From Neptunicoccus cionae (lineage in GTDB: Bacteria > Pseudomonadota > Alphaproteobacteria > Rhodobacterales > Rhodobacteraceae), in contig NZ_BMKA01000002.1 of NCBI RefSeq assembly GCF_014643735.1, forward strand, positions 868,001 through 932,000: DNA of 64,000 nt, given 5' to 3'. The notes under the pieces are model-generated. The model was not told where the DNA came from and searched no databases. It saw only the letters and a list, made by a program, of their open reading frames with translations. Every line of letters begins with the position of its first letter. Position 1 is the stretch's first letter. A program made the position numbers and the translations under genes. Shown here piece by piece: positions 9,607 to 20,970 of this stretch.

Positions 9607-10242
9607 GTGACAATCAACTGCCTGTCCCGATTGCGTCTTGGATTTGCCTGCCTTGTGGCGGTGCTTCTTGCGGGGTGCGTCAATGCACCGGAGTTTGGTC
9701 TGTCGGCTTCTGCCTCCGAAGTGCCTCAGGATACCAAGGTTGTGAAAGTCGCCGGTCAAACGGTCACGTTGGGCCGCGCCGCTGGTTATTGCTTTAATGA
9801 CAAGCAAAGCCGCAGCTCTGCCAGTGGTGCCTTTGTGGTGATGGGCCCTTGTGATACCGGCAACTCTGAAAACTCTGCTAAAGGCTTGGTAATCATTAAT
9901 GTTCTGGCTGAAACTGGCATTCAGAAAGCGATTGCGGATCAGGATCTTGAGGGCTATTTCCAGTCCGAGAAGGGTCGCGCTGCGCTAAGCCGTAAAGGCA
10001 ACCCGGACCGGCTCCGTATTCTTGGAACCATGCAGGACGATGGTATCTTTTACGTCCATACACGGGATGCGGACGGTCCGGTGATACCGGATACCACCGC
10101 CGAACAATGGCGCGTGTTCTTCGTCGTTTCTGATCGGCTGGTTTCCGTTTCAGTGGTGAATTTCATCGACAGTCTGATGCCCGACGGTGACGTTTTCGCC
10201 CAGATGGAAGAGATCGCTCGCCGGATAAAATCCCTGAACTGA
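9607..10242 (+). CDS. Uncharacterised lipoprotein
   Basis: 211 aa from a GTG preceded by GAGGGTG. The N-terminus has basic residues, a hydrophobic stretch and a clear lipobox LAGC (C24), so export and lipidation are predicted. The body has no domain I recognise. It ends 141 nt before a DUF6478 gene and has no obvious partner. The frame continues upstream to 9502 but that extension would lack the signal-peptide arrangement. Confidence 0.75.
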   Translation: MTINCLSRLRLGFACLVAVLLAGCVNAPEFGLSASASEVPQDTKVVKVAGQTVTLGRAAGYCFNDKQSRSSASGAFVVMGPCDTGNSENSAKGLVIINVLAETGIQKAIADQDLEGYFQSEKGRAALSRKGNPDRLRILGTMQDDGIFYVHTRDADGPVIPDTTAEQWRVFFVVSDRLVSVSVVNFIDSLMPDGDVFAQMEEIARRIKSLN

Positions 10243-10383
10243 TCCCCTGCCAGTGCTATAAAAGACTGCTGGTTTCACTGAAGTTCATAACCGGCAACGA
10301 ATTATTTCCATATTGGGCGTAATGCCGTTAACACCGCAGTCATGAGCCTTCCAAGTCAGATCCAGCCAGTGTAACGAAACGGC

Positions 10384-11157
10384 ATGTTTGAACGATTGAA
10401 AAAAATAAAGGAAGACAGGCGCCACCGGCAGAGCCTGCGCTTCTGGCGGGCGCACAGTACAACGGTGCAGAACATGCCCTTGTCGGAGCTTCGCGGTCTG
10501 CGCAAAAAAGCCAATCAGGCCCGTCGTTTGATTGACCGGATTAACCATGTCGCTGTCTCTCGATTGACGCTGCCCGTGATCGGGTCAAACGCCATACGTA
10601 AACCGCCCCGTACGGAGTGGGCCTACCGTCCACAGGCTTGGGCCGGTCCGGTTTATCCATCCGGTTTGGCAGCGGTGGCCAGCAAACAAAAGATCGGCGA
10701 CGAGGTGACAATCTTTCACGATTGCAGTCAATCCGAACTCGCCTTTAGGCAAGTGCGCAACACCAGCGAGGAAGACTTTGCCCCCTTCGGCCTGCGCATG
10801 GACGTGTTTAATTTCGACGGCTCTTTCCTGTCGCTTGCAGTGGAGATGCCGCCCGCTGCGCTAGAAGGTCTGAAACGCAGCCATATCCTGCGGCTGGATA
10901 TGCGGATCGAAAGTGAGAGGCCGCAGGAAATGTTCGCGCGGCTGAACATTCGCCACGGGCCGAACACCGAACAGATCGTGCGGGAGCTGGATATGGGGGG
11001 GCAGAATTTCTATGTGGAATTTGACCTCTATTACACGCAGTTCAATGAAGATCGCGGCGATAGCATGTGGGTGGATCTTATTTTTGAAGGGCCTTCGATG
11101 AATCAGGTAACAATCCGTGACGTGACAATGATTCGACGCCCACGCGCATCGATTTAA
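10384..11157 (+). CDS. DUF6478 family protein
   Basis: 257 aa. The basic N-terminus (residues 1-55) is followed by a conserved block containing IGSNAIRKPPRTEWAYRPQAW, EVTIFHDC, PFGLRMDVFNFDGSFLSLA and a C-terminal DLIFEGPSMNQVTIRDV. I recognise this as the Rhodobacteraceae DUF6478 pattern, from memory. No signal peptide. The second half looks beta-rich, perhaps a carbohydrate-binding-like fold, but that is a guess. The next gene starts 9 nt downstream, so the two are probably cotranscribed. Confidence 0.75.
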   Translation: MFERLKKIKEDRRHRQSLRFWRAHSTTVQNMPLSELRGLRKKANQARRLIDRINHVAVSRLTLPVIGSNAIRKPPRTEWAYRPQAWAGPVYPSGLAAVASKQKIGDEVTIFHDCSQSELAFRQVRNTSEEDFAPFGLRMDVFNFDGSFLSLAVEMPPAALEGLKRSHILRLDMRIESERPQEMFARLNIRHGPNTEQIVRELDMGGQNFYVEFDLYYTQFNEDRGDSMWVDLIFEGPSMNQVTIRDVTMIRRPRASI

Positions 11158-11166
11158 GGGGGCAGT

Positions 11167-11553
11167 ATGGCCAAGAAATTCCTGCTGAACAAAAAACACA
11201 TCGTCGGTGGAAAATACATCGGGTTGATGCGGGCACGGGGTAAGGGAAATCCGACACCCGCGCTGGAAATGCTGCATCTGGGAACCGTTGTCGGGTCTGT
11301 AACGGTTGAGCCGGTCGGGTCGGATGGCGACAATTGGGAAGTCGCCGCGACCATACCGACAGAATTGCTAACCGACGGTGTGCAAACCTTTTTGCTGGTT
11401 GTGGAAGGGGACACGGAAATCCTCGACCGGTTTTCGATCATTACCGGCGAACCGCTTGAAGAAGACCTGCGGGCGGAAATTGAACTGCTGCGGGCCGAGC
11501 TTGATATGTTGAAACGGGCCTTCCGCCGTCACTGCACGGAAACAATGGGCTAA
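11167..11553 (+). CDS. Conserved hypothetical protein, partner of the DUF6478 gene
   Basis: 128 aa, cytoplasmic. It begins with Lys-rich AKKFLLNKKHIVGGKY, has a beta-rich centre, and ends with a predicted coiled coil (about residues 98-122: EEDLRAEIELLRAELDMLKR). GGGGG lies just before the ATG. I do not recognise the family. Its position 9 nt after the DUF6478 gene and the hairpin after it suggest a two-gene operon. Confidence 0.7.
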   Translation: MAKKFLLNKKHIVGGKYIGLMRARGKGNPTPALEMLHLGTVVGSVTVEPVGSDGDNWEVAATIPTELLTDGVQTFLLVVEGDTEILDRFSIITGEPLEEDLRAEIELLRAELDMLKRAFRRHCTETMG

Positions 11554-11555
11554 CC

Positions 11556-11570
11556 GGCACGCAACGTGCC
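11556..11570 (+). terminator. Short hairpin after the DUF6478 operon
   Basis: GGCACG, loop CAA, CGTGCC: a perfect 6-bp stem starting 3 nt after the stop codon. There is no adjacent T-run, so it may be an mRNA 3' stabiliser or Rho-associated end rather than an intrinsic terminator. Confidence 0.4.
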
Positions 11571-11606
11571 TGCCAGTATTAACGTGGGGTTTTTCGTGAC
11601 AATTGA

Positions 11607-13694
<2,088 letters not shown>

Positions 13695-13695
13695 T

Positions 13696-13720
13696 CCGAG
13701 TATTTTTGGAACATTAAAGC
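13696..13720 (+). repeat. Intergenic CCGAGTATTTTTGGAACA motif, copy D
   Basis: Begins at the fadH stop and reads CCGAGTATTTTTGGAACATT then AAAG. It resembles the other intergenic copies (CCGG.G.TATTT...) but lacks the CCAGAAGAAG block, so it is a divergent member at best. A weak GC hairpin follows at about 13721-13738. Confidence 0.4.
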
Positions 13721-13785
13721 GAGGCGGGGTTTTCCTGCCTTGTCGGAGCGTCTAAGCCTTGGGCATTCACAATGTTCGAGGTCCC

Positions 13786-14925
13786 ATGCGCGCGTCCATT
13801 ATTATTTCAGCAGTTGTTGCAGCGCTTGTCGGCTTTGGCGGGTCTCTGGCGGTTATACTAGCCGCCACCGAAGCTGTCGGCGCGACGCAGGCGCAGACCG
13901 GTTCATGGGTCGCAGCACTGTGTATTTCCATGATGGCGACCTCTGCCATTCTGAGTATCCGGCACAAAATGCCTATCATCACCGCATGGTCTACACCCGG
14001 CGCAGCGCTGATTGCGGCAAGCAGCGGGATCGGGTTTGAAGCAGCGGTCGGGGCGTTTCTGTTTGCAGCGGTTCTGGTGCTGCTCACGGCCTGTTTTCGG
14101 GTTGTTGCCGAGCTGATAGAGCGGATTCCAGCCGCGCTGGCCTCTGCCATGCTGGCAGGCGTATTGTTTGAATTTGTGGTCGCAATTTTCGAGCACGCGG
14201 CGGCGGTTCCGGCCCTTGTCCTGCCGCTGATTGCCGGTTTCCTTGTGCTGCGGTTGTTTTCCGCTATGTGGGCTGTGCTGGGGGTGCTTGCGCTCGGCAT
14301 TGGATTGTCTTTCATGCTGGGGATGCTGCAACCGGTAGAGAGTTTGCAGATTTCGACGCTGGTCTGGGTCACGCCAGTCTTTGATCTGCCGGTGATGCTG
14401 GGGCTGGGTCTGCCGCTTTATCTGGTGACGATGGCATCGCAAAACCTGCCCGGTTTTGCAGTTTTGCGGGCTTCGGGGTATCAGGCGCCGAGTCGTTCGA
14501 TTCTGGGCGTCACCGGCATCGCATCGGTTTTGACCGCCTTTGCCGGCGCGCATACTTCCAATCTTGCGGCGATTACTGCATCGATTTGCACAGGGCCGGA
14601 CACCCATCCCGATCCGGATAAACGCTGGTTGACGGGTCCGGTTTACGCGCTGACCTACGCGGTACTTGCGCTGTTTGGCGCATCGCTGGTGGGGATGTTT
14701 GCAGGCTTTCCCCCTGCGCTGGTGGCCACTGTCGCCGGTGTCGCGCTGCTCGGCCCGTTTATTGGTGCGGCCAGTGCGGGATTTGGCGAAAAAGACCATT
14801 TGTTTCCGGCCGCGCTTACCTTTGTGGTGACAGCGTCCGGCGTCAGTGTTTTTGGGATCGGTGCAGCCTTTTGGGGGTTGGTCGCCGGACTGTTCGCGCT
14901 GGGGCTGGAGCGGTTGAAGCGCTAG
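13786..14925 (+). CDS. benE: BenE-family benzoate/H+ symporter-like transporter
   Basis: 379 aa, about 11-12 hydrophobic segments, inner membrane. Motifs typical of BenE are visible: an N-terminal GFGGSLAVIL segment, ITAWSTPGAALIA, and GAHTSNLAAITASIC in the second half. The family moves benzoate with protons, though no benzoate-degradation genes are nearby, so the substrate is open. ATG 13786 follows a GAGG at short spacing; an upstream TTG at 13759 is possible. The stop codon abuts the stop of the convergent pip gene with no base between. Confidence 0.85.
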   Translation: MRASIIISAVVAALVGFGGSLAVILAATEAVGATQAQTGSWVAALCISMMATSAILSIRHKMPIITAWSTPGAALIAASSGIGFEAAVGAFLFAAVLVLLTACFRVVAELIERIPAALASAMLAGVLFEFVVAIFEHAAAVPALVLPLIAGFLVLRLFSAMWAVLGVLALGIGLSFMLGMLQPVESLQISTLVWVTPVFDLPVMLGLGLPLYLVTMASQNLPGFAVLRASGYQAPSRSILGVTGIASVLTAFAGAHTSNLAAITASICTGPDTHPDPDKRWLTGPVYALTYAVLALFGASLVGMFAGFPPALVATVAGVALLGPFIGAASAGFGEKDHLFPAALTFVVTASGVSVFGIGAAFWGLVAGLFALGLERLKR

Positions 14926-15891
14926 TCAGGACAATTCATCCATGATGGTGATCAGCGCCGAGGTGATGCCCGGTTCAGACAGGGAGTGCCCCGCATCCGG
15001 TACCGTAAACAGCCGCGCTGCCGGCCAGTTATCCCGCAGGCGATAGGCGGTTTGCGGCGGGCAGATCATATCGTAACGCCCTTGCACAATAGAGCCTGGA
15101 ATGTGTTCGATTTTGTGCAAATCCTTAAAGATCTGCCCGTTTTCGCGCAGGAAACCGGCGTTATGGAAATAATGGTTTTCGATCCGCGCAAAAGCCAGCG
15201 CATAGGCCGCCGGCACAACACCGCGGTTGGGGGATTGTTCCAGCGCAGCAAGCGCGCTTTCCCATTCGGTCCAAGCGCGGGCAAAGCGGACCTGAACGTC
15301 TTCGTTGTTGGAAAACAATCGCTTGGCGTAATTTCCAATGACATCATCCCGTTCTTCGCGGGGCAGCAATCCGGCGAAATGTTCCCATTCATCAGGGAAG
15401 AACGCCGCTGCGCCGCCACCGTAAAACCAGTCCAGTTCGGCCTTGGTCATGGTAAAGACGCCGCGCAGCACCAAATGGTTCACACGGTCGGGATGGGTCT
15501 GCGCATAGACCAGCGCCAGCGTTGCCCCCCATGACCCGCCAAAAACGATCCAGTTTTCGATGCCGAGTTTCTGGCGGATCAGTTCGATATCCGCGACCAG
15601 ATCCCAAGTGGTGTTATTTTCCACGCTGGCGTGGGGACGGGAACGCCCGCACCCGCGCTGGTCAAACAGGATGATACGGTAAAATTCCGGATGGAAAAAC
15701 CGCCGCATCCCCGGACTACACCCGCCCCCCGGTCCGCCATGAAACACGACGACAGGGATGCCGTTGGGGTTTCCACATTCCTCCACATAGATCGTATGAT
15801 CGCCCGGAACCTCCAGCATCAACTGGTTGAACGGCTGGATCACAGGGTAAAGGTTTCGGGATGCGCCAATTTGGCTCTCGGAATTTCGCAT
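14926..15891 (-). CDS. pip: Proline iminopeptidase (alpha/beta hydrolase, S33)
   Basis: 321 aa. The oxyanion-hole segment HGGPGGG lies at 51-57, the nucleophile S120 in GGSWGA, and the catalytic His in [10 protein letters not shown] near the C-terminus. It releases N-terminal proline from peptides in the cytoplasm. DQRGCGRS and the long cap domain fit this family well. It is divergent from ubiG, 52 nt away. Confidence 0.93.
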   Translation of the reverse strand: MRNSESQIGASRNLYPVIQPFNQLMLEVPGDHTIYVEECGNPNGIPVVVFHGGPGGGCSPGMRRFFHPEFYRIILFDQRGCGRSRPHASVENNTTWDLVADIELIRQKLGIENWIVFGGSWGATLALVYAQTHPDRVNHLVLRGVFTMTKAELDWFYGGGAAAFFPDEWEHFAGLLPREERDDVIGNYAKRLFSNNEDVQVRFARAWTEWESALAALEQSPNRGVVPAAYALAFARIENHYFHNAGFLRENGQIFKDLHKIEHIPGSIVQGRYDMICPPQTAYRLRDNWPAARLFTVPDAGHSLSEPGITSALITIMDELS

Positions 15892-15943
15892 ATGTGGTCT
15901 ATATTATTTCTTGGTTGATCCCCAACCTTGGCAGTTCGAGGAC

Positions 15944-16696
15944 ATGAGTGCAATGGCAGCAGCGACAACAATTGACGATCACGAAGTCGCCAAGTTTGAG
16001 GCGATGGCCGCAGAGTGGTGGGATGAAAACGGCAAGTTCAAACCGTTGCATATGCTGAATCCCTGTCGTCTGGGCTATATCGTGGACCAGATCACGGCAG
16101 AGTTCGGGCGGGACAGGGATGCGCTCGACAGTCTGAAGGGTCTTCGTATCCTCGACATTGGGTGTGGTGGCGGCTTGCTGTCCGAGCCGATGGCCCGCCT
16201 GGGCGCGACTGTCGTCGGGGCTGATGCGGCTGCGGGCAATATTCCCGTGGCACAGGTGCACGCCCGCCAGATGGGGCTTGATATCGACTATCGCCACACG
16301 ACGGCCGAAGACCTCGCCGCCGCTGGAGAACAGTTTGACGCGGTTCTGAATATGGAAGTGGTGGAGCATGTTTCTGATCCGCAAGCCTATCTGACCGCCT
16401 GCCAGCAATTGCTGAAACCGGGCGGGATCATGATCTGTTCGACCCTGAACCGGAATCCCAAAAGCTATATGATGGCGATCATCGGGGCAGAACATGTGAT
16501 GCGCTGGTTGCCGAAGGGTACCCATGATTGGGCGAAGTTCGTCACACCGGACGAGTTGTACAAACTGATTGAGCAGGCCGGACTAACCCCTGTAGATCGC
16601 AAGGGTTTTGTATTCAACCCGCTGCTGTGGAACTGGTCCATATCAGAGCGGGATCTGAGCGTGAATTACGTCACAGCAAGCACTAAGCCCGCCTGA
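15944..16696 (+). CDS. ubiG: Ubiquinone biosynthesis O-methyltransferase UbiG
   Basis: 250 aa class I SAM methyltransferase with the SAM-binding loop DIGCGGG at residues 71-77 and the UbiG N-terminal signature [20 protein letters not shown]. It carries out both O-methylations in ubiquinone synthesis. Start uncertain: ATG 15944 lies 2 nt after GAGG, while ATG 15953 lies 11 nt after it; an upstream TTG at 15911 is unlikely. It converges with marR. Confidence 0.95.
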   Translation: MSAMAAATTIDDHEVAKFEAMAAEWWDENGKFKPLHMLNPCRLGYIVDQITAEFGRDRDALDSLKGLRILDIGCGGGLLSEPMARLGATVVGADAAAGNIPVAQVHARQMGLDIDYRHTTAEDLAAAGEQFDAVLNMEVVEHVSDPQAYLTACQQLLKPGGIMICSTLNRNPKSYMMAIIGAEHVMRWLPKGTHDWAKFVTPDELYKLIEQAGLTPVDRKGFVFNPLLWNWSISERDLSVNYVTASTKPA

Positions 16697-16700
16697 CAGT

Positions 16701-17138
16701 TCAGGTGCCCAGCGCTGTGCGAAAGGCCCGCAGAACAGGCAATGTCTGACGGATCTTCTGCTCACCCAGATCTGCGATGATTTTTTCAAACTCCGGCACC
16801 AGTTGCTCTAGCGCCAGTTCGCGGGCCACTCGGCCTGCGTTGCTGATAGACACTTGTTTGCGCCGTGCATCGTCCCAATCGGGGCGGATATGGATATATC
16901 CGGCGTTCTCAAGTTTTTTCAGCGTATTGGTCATCGCACCTTTGGTCAGATGAAAGTTCCGCGCAAGCTGTGCCGGGGTCTTTTCACCGGAGTTGCTGAG
17001 GTGGTTGAGAACAGAAAAATGGGACATCTCCATCCCCTTTGGCAACCGGCGGGACAGTGTGCCTTTGATCAGTTGATCCGCTGCAACAACCTCTGACAAA
17101 AGGCCGATTGCAAGGGAGATATCGGGATTGTCGCTCAT
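16701..17138 (-). CDS. MarR-family transcriptional regulator
   Basis: 145 aa winged-helix regulator. The recognition region (TPAQLARNFHLTKGAMTNTLKKLE) and the wing with DDARRKQVSI are typical of MarR. It shares 4 nt (ATGA) with the end of the upstream Nit-type hydrolase gene, so it is the last gene of the grxC-nit-marR operon. Ligand and targets unknown. Confidence 0.9.
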   Translation of the reverse strand: MSDNPDISLAIGLLSEVVAADQLIKGTLSRRLPKGMEMSHFSVLNHLSNSGEKTPAQLARNFHLTKGAMTNTLKKLENAGYIHIRPDWDDARRKQVSISNAGRVARELALEQLVPEFEKIIADLGEQKIRQTLPVLRAFRTALGT

Positions 17139-17977
17139 CCTCGATCCAGCCGGAAGGGCCGGTCATGGCTGAGGGACGGTACCCGTTTGCGGGCAACTTC
17201 TACCTGTCCGAGGTCTAGGTCGACCACATAGGCACCCTCTTCCGCTCCGGCGTCGAGAAGAACCTCTCCCCAAGGGTCTACCACCAGCGAATGCCCGTAG
17301 GTGGAGCGGGGCTTGCCCTTGCGGATATCATGGTCACCAGTCTGAGCCGGTGCAATCACGAAACAGCCGTTTTCAATGGCCCGCGCGCGCAGCAGACTAT
17401 GCCAGTGGGCCGCACCGGTCACGGGTGAAAATGCAGCTGGGGCGGTCAGGATGGTGGCTCCGGCCTGCGCAAGTTGGCGGTAGAGATGGGGAAACCGCAT
17501 ATCATAGCAGATGCTCATCCCAACGGTGCCAAAGGGCGTTTCTGCCAGTGTCGCCGTTTCACCGGGGCGATAACCGTCACTTTCCCGGTAGGTCTCGCTT
17601 TCAGTCACTTGTACGTCAAACATGTGAATCTTATCGTACCGTGCTTTGATTTTCCCTTGCGGATCAATCAGAAAGCTGCGGTTTGCAAAGCGCCCGTCCG
17701 TGTCTTCCGTCAACAGCCCGATAGATCCGATCAGCAGCCAGATGCCCAGATCAGCTGCCTGTTTACGCAGGGTGGCAAGGGTCTGATCCTGCTCTTCATG
17801 TTGCAGCACAGACTTTTGATGACTGCGGCTGGTGGACAGGACATTGGTCACTTCGGGGGTGGCAACGAATTTCGCACCCTGCCCCACCGCCTGCGCAATC
17901 AGCCCCTGCGTGCGGGGCAGATTGGCAACCGGATCGTCGCTGCTGTTGAGCTGGATCAGACCGGCGCGCAGGGTCAT
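17135..17977 (-). CDS. Carbon-nitrogen hydrolase, Nit1/Nit2 type
   Basis: 280 aa nitrilase-superfamily amidohydrolase with the full triad: E42 (TPEVTN), K116 (YDKIHMFD) and C157 (SICYDMRFP). The IHMFDV segment fits the Nit branch, whose members deaminate damaged glutathione or hydrolyse omega-amides. It lies directly downstream of glutaredoxin with a 4-nt overlap, consistent with a glutathione-repair role; this is inference from context. Confidence 0.88.
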   Translation of the reverse strand: MTLRAGLIQLNSSDDPVANLPRTQGLIAQAVGQGAKFVATPEVTNVLSTSRSHQKSVLQHEEQDQTLATLRKQAADLGIWLLIGSIGLLTEDTDGRFANRSFLIDPQGKIKARYDKIHMFDVQVTESETYRESDGYRPGETATLAETPFGTVGMSICYDMRFPHLYRQLAQAGATILTAPAAFSPVTGAAHWHSLLRARAIENGCFVIAPAQTGDHDIRKGKPRSTYGHSLVVDPWGEVLLDAGAEEGAYVVDLDLGQVEVARKRVPSLSHDRPFRLDRG

Positions 17978-18231
17978 CCTGCTAACAATGCGTCGAGTTT
18001 GCCTTGCCGTTCCAGCAGGTTAAGGTCGTCAAAGCCGCCGACATGGGTTTCACCGATAAAGATTTGCGGCACAGTCCGCCCGCCATTCGCGCGCTGGATC
18101 ATTTCGGCTTTCTTTTCTGGGTTCGTCATCACGTCAATTTCCGCAAAAGACACGGATTTCCCGTTCAGCAGACGTTTGGCCGCAGCGCAATAACCGCAGA
18201 TTGGTGTGGTGTAGATTTCAACGTTTTTCAT
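17974..18231 (-). CDS. grxC: Glutaredoxin 3
   Basis: 85 aa, typical of GrxC, with the active site CGYC (C12-C15) and the glutathione-binding TVPQIFIG and GGFDDL segments. It reduces disulfides with glutathione. ATG 18231 is preferred over an upstream in-frame start at 18300, which would add residues overlapping comF. First gene of grxC-nit-marR. Confidence 0.95.
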   Translation of the reverse strand: MKNVEIYTTPICGYCAAAKRLLNGKSVSFAEIDVMTNPEKKAEMIQRANGGRTVPQIFIGETHVGGFDDLNLLERQGKLDALLAG

Positions 18232-18268
18232 CGTGGCATTCCTATTGTTTGCCACAATATATAAGGCT

Positions 18269-18985
18269 TTACGCCAGCCTTGCAACGCGGGCAAAGACAA
18301 GAACGCTCACAGATTTGGCACCAGCTTCGAAACAGGCCTCTGTGCAGGCAGACAGGGTTGCGCCTGTGGTCATGACATCATCCACAAGAACCACGGGCCT
18401 GTCGGCAAGCAAGGCGCTGCGTTTGGTATGGGGCCGGATCGCACTGCGCTGGTTTTCAAATCGTTCTGTACGGCGCATGTCTTTCTGGCTTTTGGTGGCG
18501 CGCACCCGTTGCAAACCATCCGGCACCACCTCCCCCCCCGACTCTCGGGCCAGCGCGCGGGCCAGCAGTACAGACTGATTGTACCGCCGCCGCACCATCC
18601 TGCCCCAGTGCAGCGGTACGGGAACCAGCAGGGATTCGTCGCTAATCAACCCTTCCCCCGCTGCCGCCATCCAGCGAGCCATATGCTGCGCATTATCCTG
18701 ACGGTCGCCATGTTTCAGCGCCAGAACCATCCGGCGGAGCGGGCCTTCATACAGGCCAACAGACCGGCCACGGGACCAAGGCACCGGATGCGCGTGGCAC
18801 GATTCACACAAGTCAGTCTCCTCTACCTGTCCCGGCAACGGCACCCCGCAGCCGTTGCAGACGCTGCCCGCGAAAAAATGCGCCTCGGGCCAACAGGACT
18901 GGCACAGCATATTATCCGTTCCGGTTTCCACACCGCAGGACAGACAGCGGGGCGGATAGGCCAGATGCACCAATTTACGGGCCAC
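18269..18985 (-). CDS. comF: ComF-family phosphoribosyltransferase-like protein
   Basis: 238 aa. The N-terminal half has cysteine pairs (CLSC, CQSC, CNGC, CESC) that look like a zinc ribbon; the C-terminal half has the PRPP-binding loop VVLVDDVMTTGATL. ComF homologues assist DNA uptake in naturally competent bacteria; the biochemical role is unsettled. The start is GTG. It is divergent from the methyltransferase gene, 62 nt away. Confidence 0.9.
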   Translation of the reverse strand: MARKLVHLAYPPRCLSCGVETGTDNMLCQSCWPEAHFFAGSVCNGCGVPLPGQVEETDLCESCHAHPVPWSRGRSVGLYEGPLRRMVLALKHGDRQDNAQHMARWMAAAGEGLISDESLLVPVPLHWGRMVRRRYNQSVLLARALARESGGEVVPDGLQRVRATKSQKDMRRTERFENQRSAIRPHTKRSALLADRPVVLVDDVMTTGATLSACTEACFEAGAKSVSVLVFARVARLA

Positions 18986-19047
18986 ATGCAGGATAGGCTT
19001 TTCCTTTCACCCTTTGGACGTTAGGTCTGCGGCAGGAGATTTGCCAG

Positions 19048-19878
19048 ATGGACCCAACCCCGACATTGTTCGATCCGCAAGCACTGGACCAGCACCGCGC
19101 CCGCGTTACCGGCACTGATGCGCTGTTCCTCCATGACTTTGCAGCCGATGAAGTTTCAGAAAGACTGAAAGACGTTAATAGAACCTTTACAGATCCGGTG
19201 TTTATTGGCTGGCAAGGGTCTTATTGGGCGGAAAAGACGGGTTTGGACGCCCGCGTGATACCGGATGCCGAGACACTGGATCTGGAACCTGAAAGCTGCG
19301 ATCTCATCGTGCATTGCCTTTCGCTGCACTGGGCGGGTGATCCGGTCGGTCAGTTGATCCAGATGCGCCGCGCCTTGCGCCCCGATGGGTTGATGATTGC
19401 AGTGATGTTTGCGGGCGAAACCCTGCATGAATTGCGCCACAGCCTGACAGAGGCCGAAGCAGAGCTGCGCGGCGGCATCCGTCCCCATGTGGCGCCGATG
19501 GCGGAACTACGCGGCTTGGGCGCTTTGCTGCAACGGGCGGGGTTCGGACTGCCGGTTGCGGATCTTGAACCGGTGCGCGTGGCTTATGAAACCCCGTGGC
19601 ACCTGATGCGCGAATTACGTGCGATGGGGGAAACCAACGCGCTGTCTGACAGAAGCCGCCAGTTTGCCCGCCGCGATGTGTTTGTGCGCATGGCAGAACT
19701 CTATGCACGCGACCACATGGTTGACGGTCGTATGATGGCTACGTTTGAACTGGCCTTCCTGACCGGATGGGCCCCATCGGAAACACAGCAGAAACCCCTG
19801 CGCCCCGGATCGGCCCAAACCCGACTGGCGGATGCGTTGGGTGTGACAGAATTTCCCGCTCCTGATAAAAAGACTTGA
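19048..19878 (+). CDS. SAM-dependent methyltransferase, NDUFAF5/BioC-like
   Basis: 276 aa. The N-terminal LFDPQALDQHRARV and the central DLIVHCLSLHWAGDPVGQL are characteristic of the BioC/NDUFAF5 group. The SAM-binding glycine motif is degenerate: the usual GxGxG is replaced by FIGWQGSYW. In mitochondria NDUFAF5 hydroxylates an arginine of complex I; whether this protein does so is unknown. AGGAG precedes the ATG. The next gene, hemH, follows after 48 nt. Confidence 0.82.
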   Translation: MDPTPTLFDPQALDQHRARVTGTDALFLHDFAADEVSERLKDVNRTFTDPVFIGWQGSYWAEKTGLDARVIPDAETLDLEPESCDLIVHCLSLHWAGDPVGQLIQMRRALRPDGLMIAVMFAGETLHELRHSLTEAEAELRGGIRPHVAPMAELRGLGALLQRAGFGLPVADLEPVRVAYETPWHLMRELRAMGETNALSDRSRQFARRDVFVRMAELYARDHMVDGRMMATFELAFLTGWAPSETQQKPLRPGSAQTRLADALGVTEFPAPDKKT

Positions 19879-19926
19879 TTGCACCCGCCTTTGCGATACC
19901 TGCGCACAGGATCAGAAAGAGATACC

Positions 19927-20970
19927 ATGACCGCACAAAAGCCAGTCCATGCCGCCGCCGACCATCCTGCTGTAAACTTTGGCAAGGTCGGGGTGATCAT
20001 TTCCAACCTCGGAACGCCGGACGGCACGGATTACTGGTCCATGCGCCGCTATCTGAATGAATTTCTGTCAGACCGCCGCGTCATCGATTACGCACCGTGG
20101 AAATGGCAACCACTGTTGCAGCTTATTATTCTGACGAAACGGCCCTTCACCTCTGGTGAGGCGTATCGCGGGATCTGGAACACCGAAAAAGACGAGAGCC
20201 CGCTTCTAACCATCACCCGCAACCAGAGCGAGGCTTTGGAGAAGACGCTGAAGGATCTTTACGGAGACCGTGTCGAGGTGGATTTCTGTATGCGCTACGG
20301 CAATCCCTCTACCCGTTCCGTGATTAAGAAGATGAAGGAAAAGGGCTGTGACCGGATCGTGTTTTTCCCGCTTTATCCACAGTATTCCGCACCAACAACG
20401 GCGACAGCGAATGACGAAGCCTTCCGCGCGCTGATGGACATCAAATGGCAACCTTATATCCGGACGGTGCCAGCTTATTACGAGAACCCGCTTTATATCA
20501 AAGCTTTGGCTGCTACGGTTAAGGAGGCCTACGCCAAATTGGATGTGGAACCGGATGTTCTGGTCACGTCCTATCACGGCGTGCCGATCCGGTATCTGAT
20601 GGAAGGCGACCCGTATCACTGCCACTGCCAGAAAACCACGCGCCTGTTGCGCGAGGAACTGGGTCTGCCCGACGACAAGGTTCAACTGACGTTTCAGTCG
20701 CAATTCGGACCCGAAGAATGGTTGCAGCCCTACACAGTAGAAGACGTGGCCCGTCTGGCGCGCGAAGGTAAAAAGAACATCGCGGTGATGGCGCCGGCGT
20801 TTTCGTCGGATTGCGTTGAGACACTGGAAGAGATCAACGAGGAAATTCAGGAAGCCTTTATGGAGGCAGGTGGCGAGACGTTCACCTACATTCCCTGCCT
20901 GAACGAGCGTCCCGACCACGTTGAAATGATTGCGGAAATCATCAAAAATGAAGCGAGCGGCTGGCTATAG
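19927..20970 (+). CDS. hemH: Ferrochelatase
   Basis: 347 aa. Catalytic His in TSYHGVPIRYL, plus NLGTPDG and FFPLYPQYSAPTTAT, are hallmark ferrochelatase segments. It inserts Fe2+ into protoporphyrin IX, the last step of haem synthesis. ATG 19927 is preceded by AGAGA; an upstream in-frame TTG exists at 19879. Its 3' end overlaps the convergent mutT gene by 6 bp. hemJ and hemW also lie in this window but are not linked to it. Confidence 0.96.
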   Translation: MTAQKPVHAAADHPAVNFGKVGVIISNLGTPDGTDYWSMRRYLNEFLSDRRVIDYAPWKWQPLLQLIILTKRPFTSGEAYRGIWNTEKDESPLLTITRNQSEALEKTLKDLYGDRVEVDFCMRYGNPSTRSVIKKMKEKGCDRIVFFPLYPQYSAPTTATANDEAFRALMDIKWQPYIRTVPAYYENPLYIKALAATVKEAYAKLDVEPDVLVTSYHGVPIRYLMEGDPYHCHCQKTTRLLREELGLPDDKVQLTFQSQFGPEEWLQPYTVEDVARLAREGKKNIAVMAPAFSSDCVETLEEINEEIQEAFMEAGGETFTYIPCLNERPDHVEMIAEIIKNEASGWL

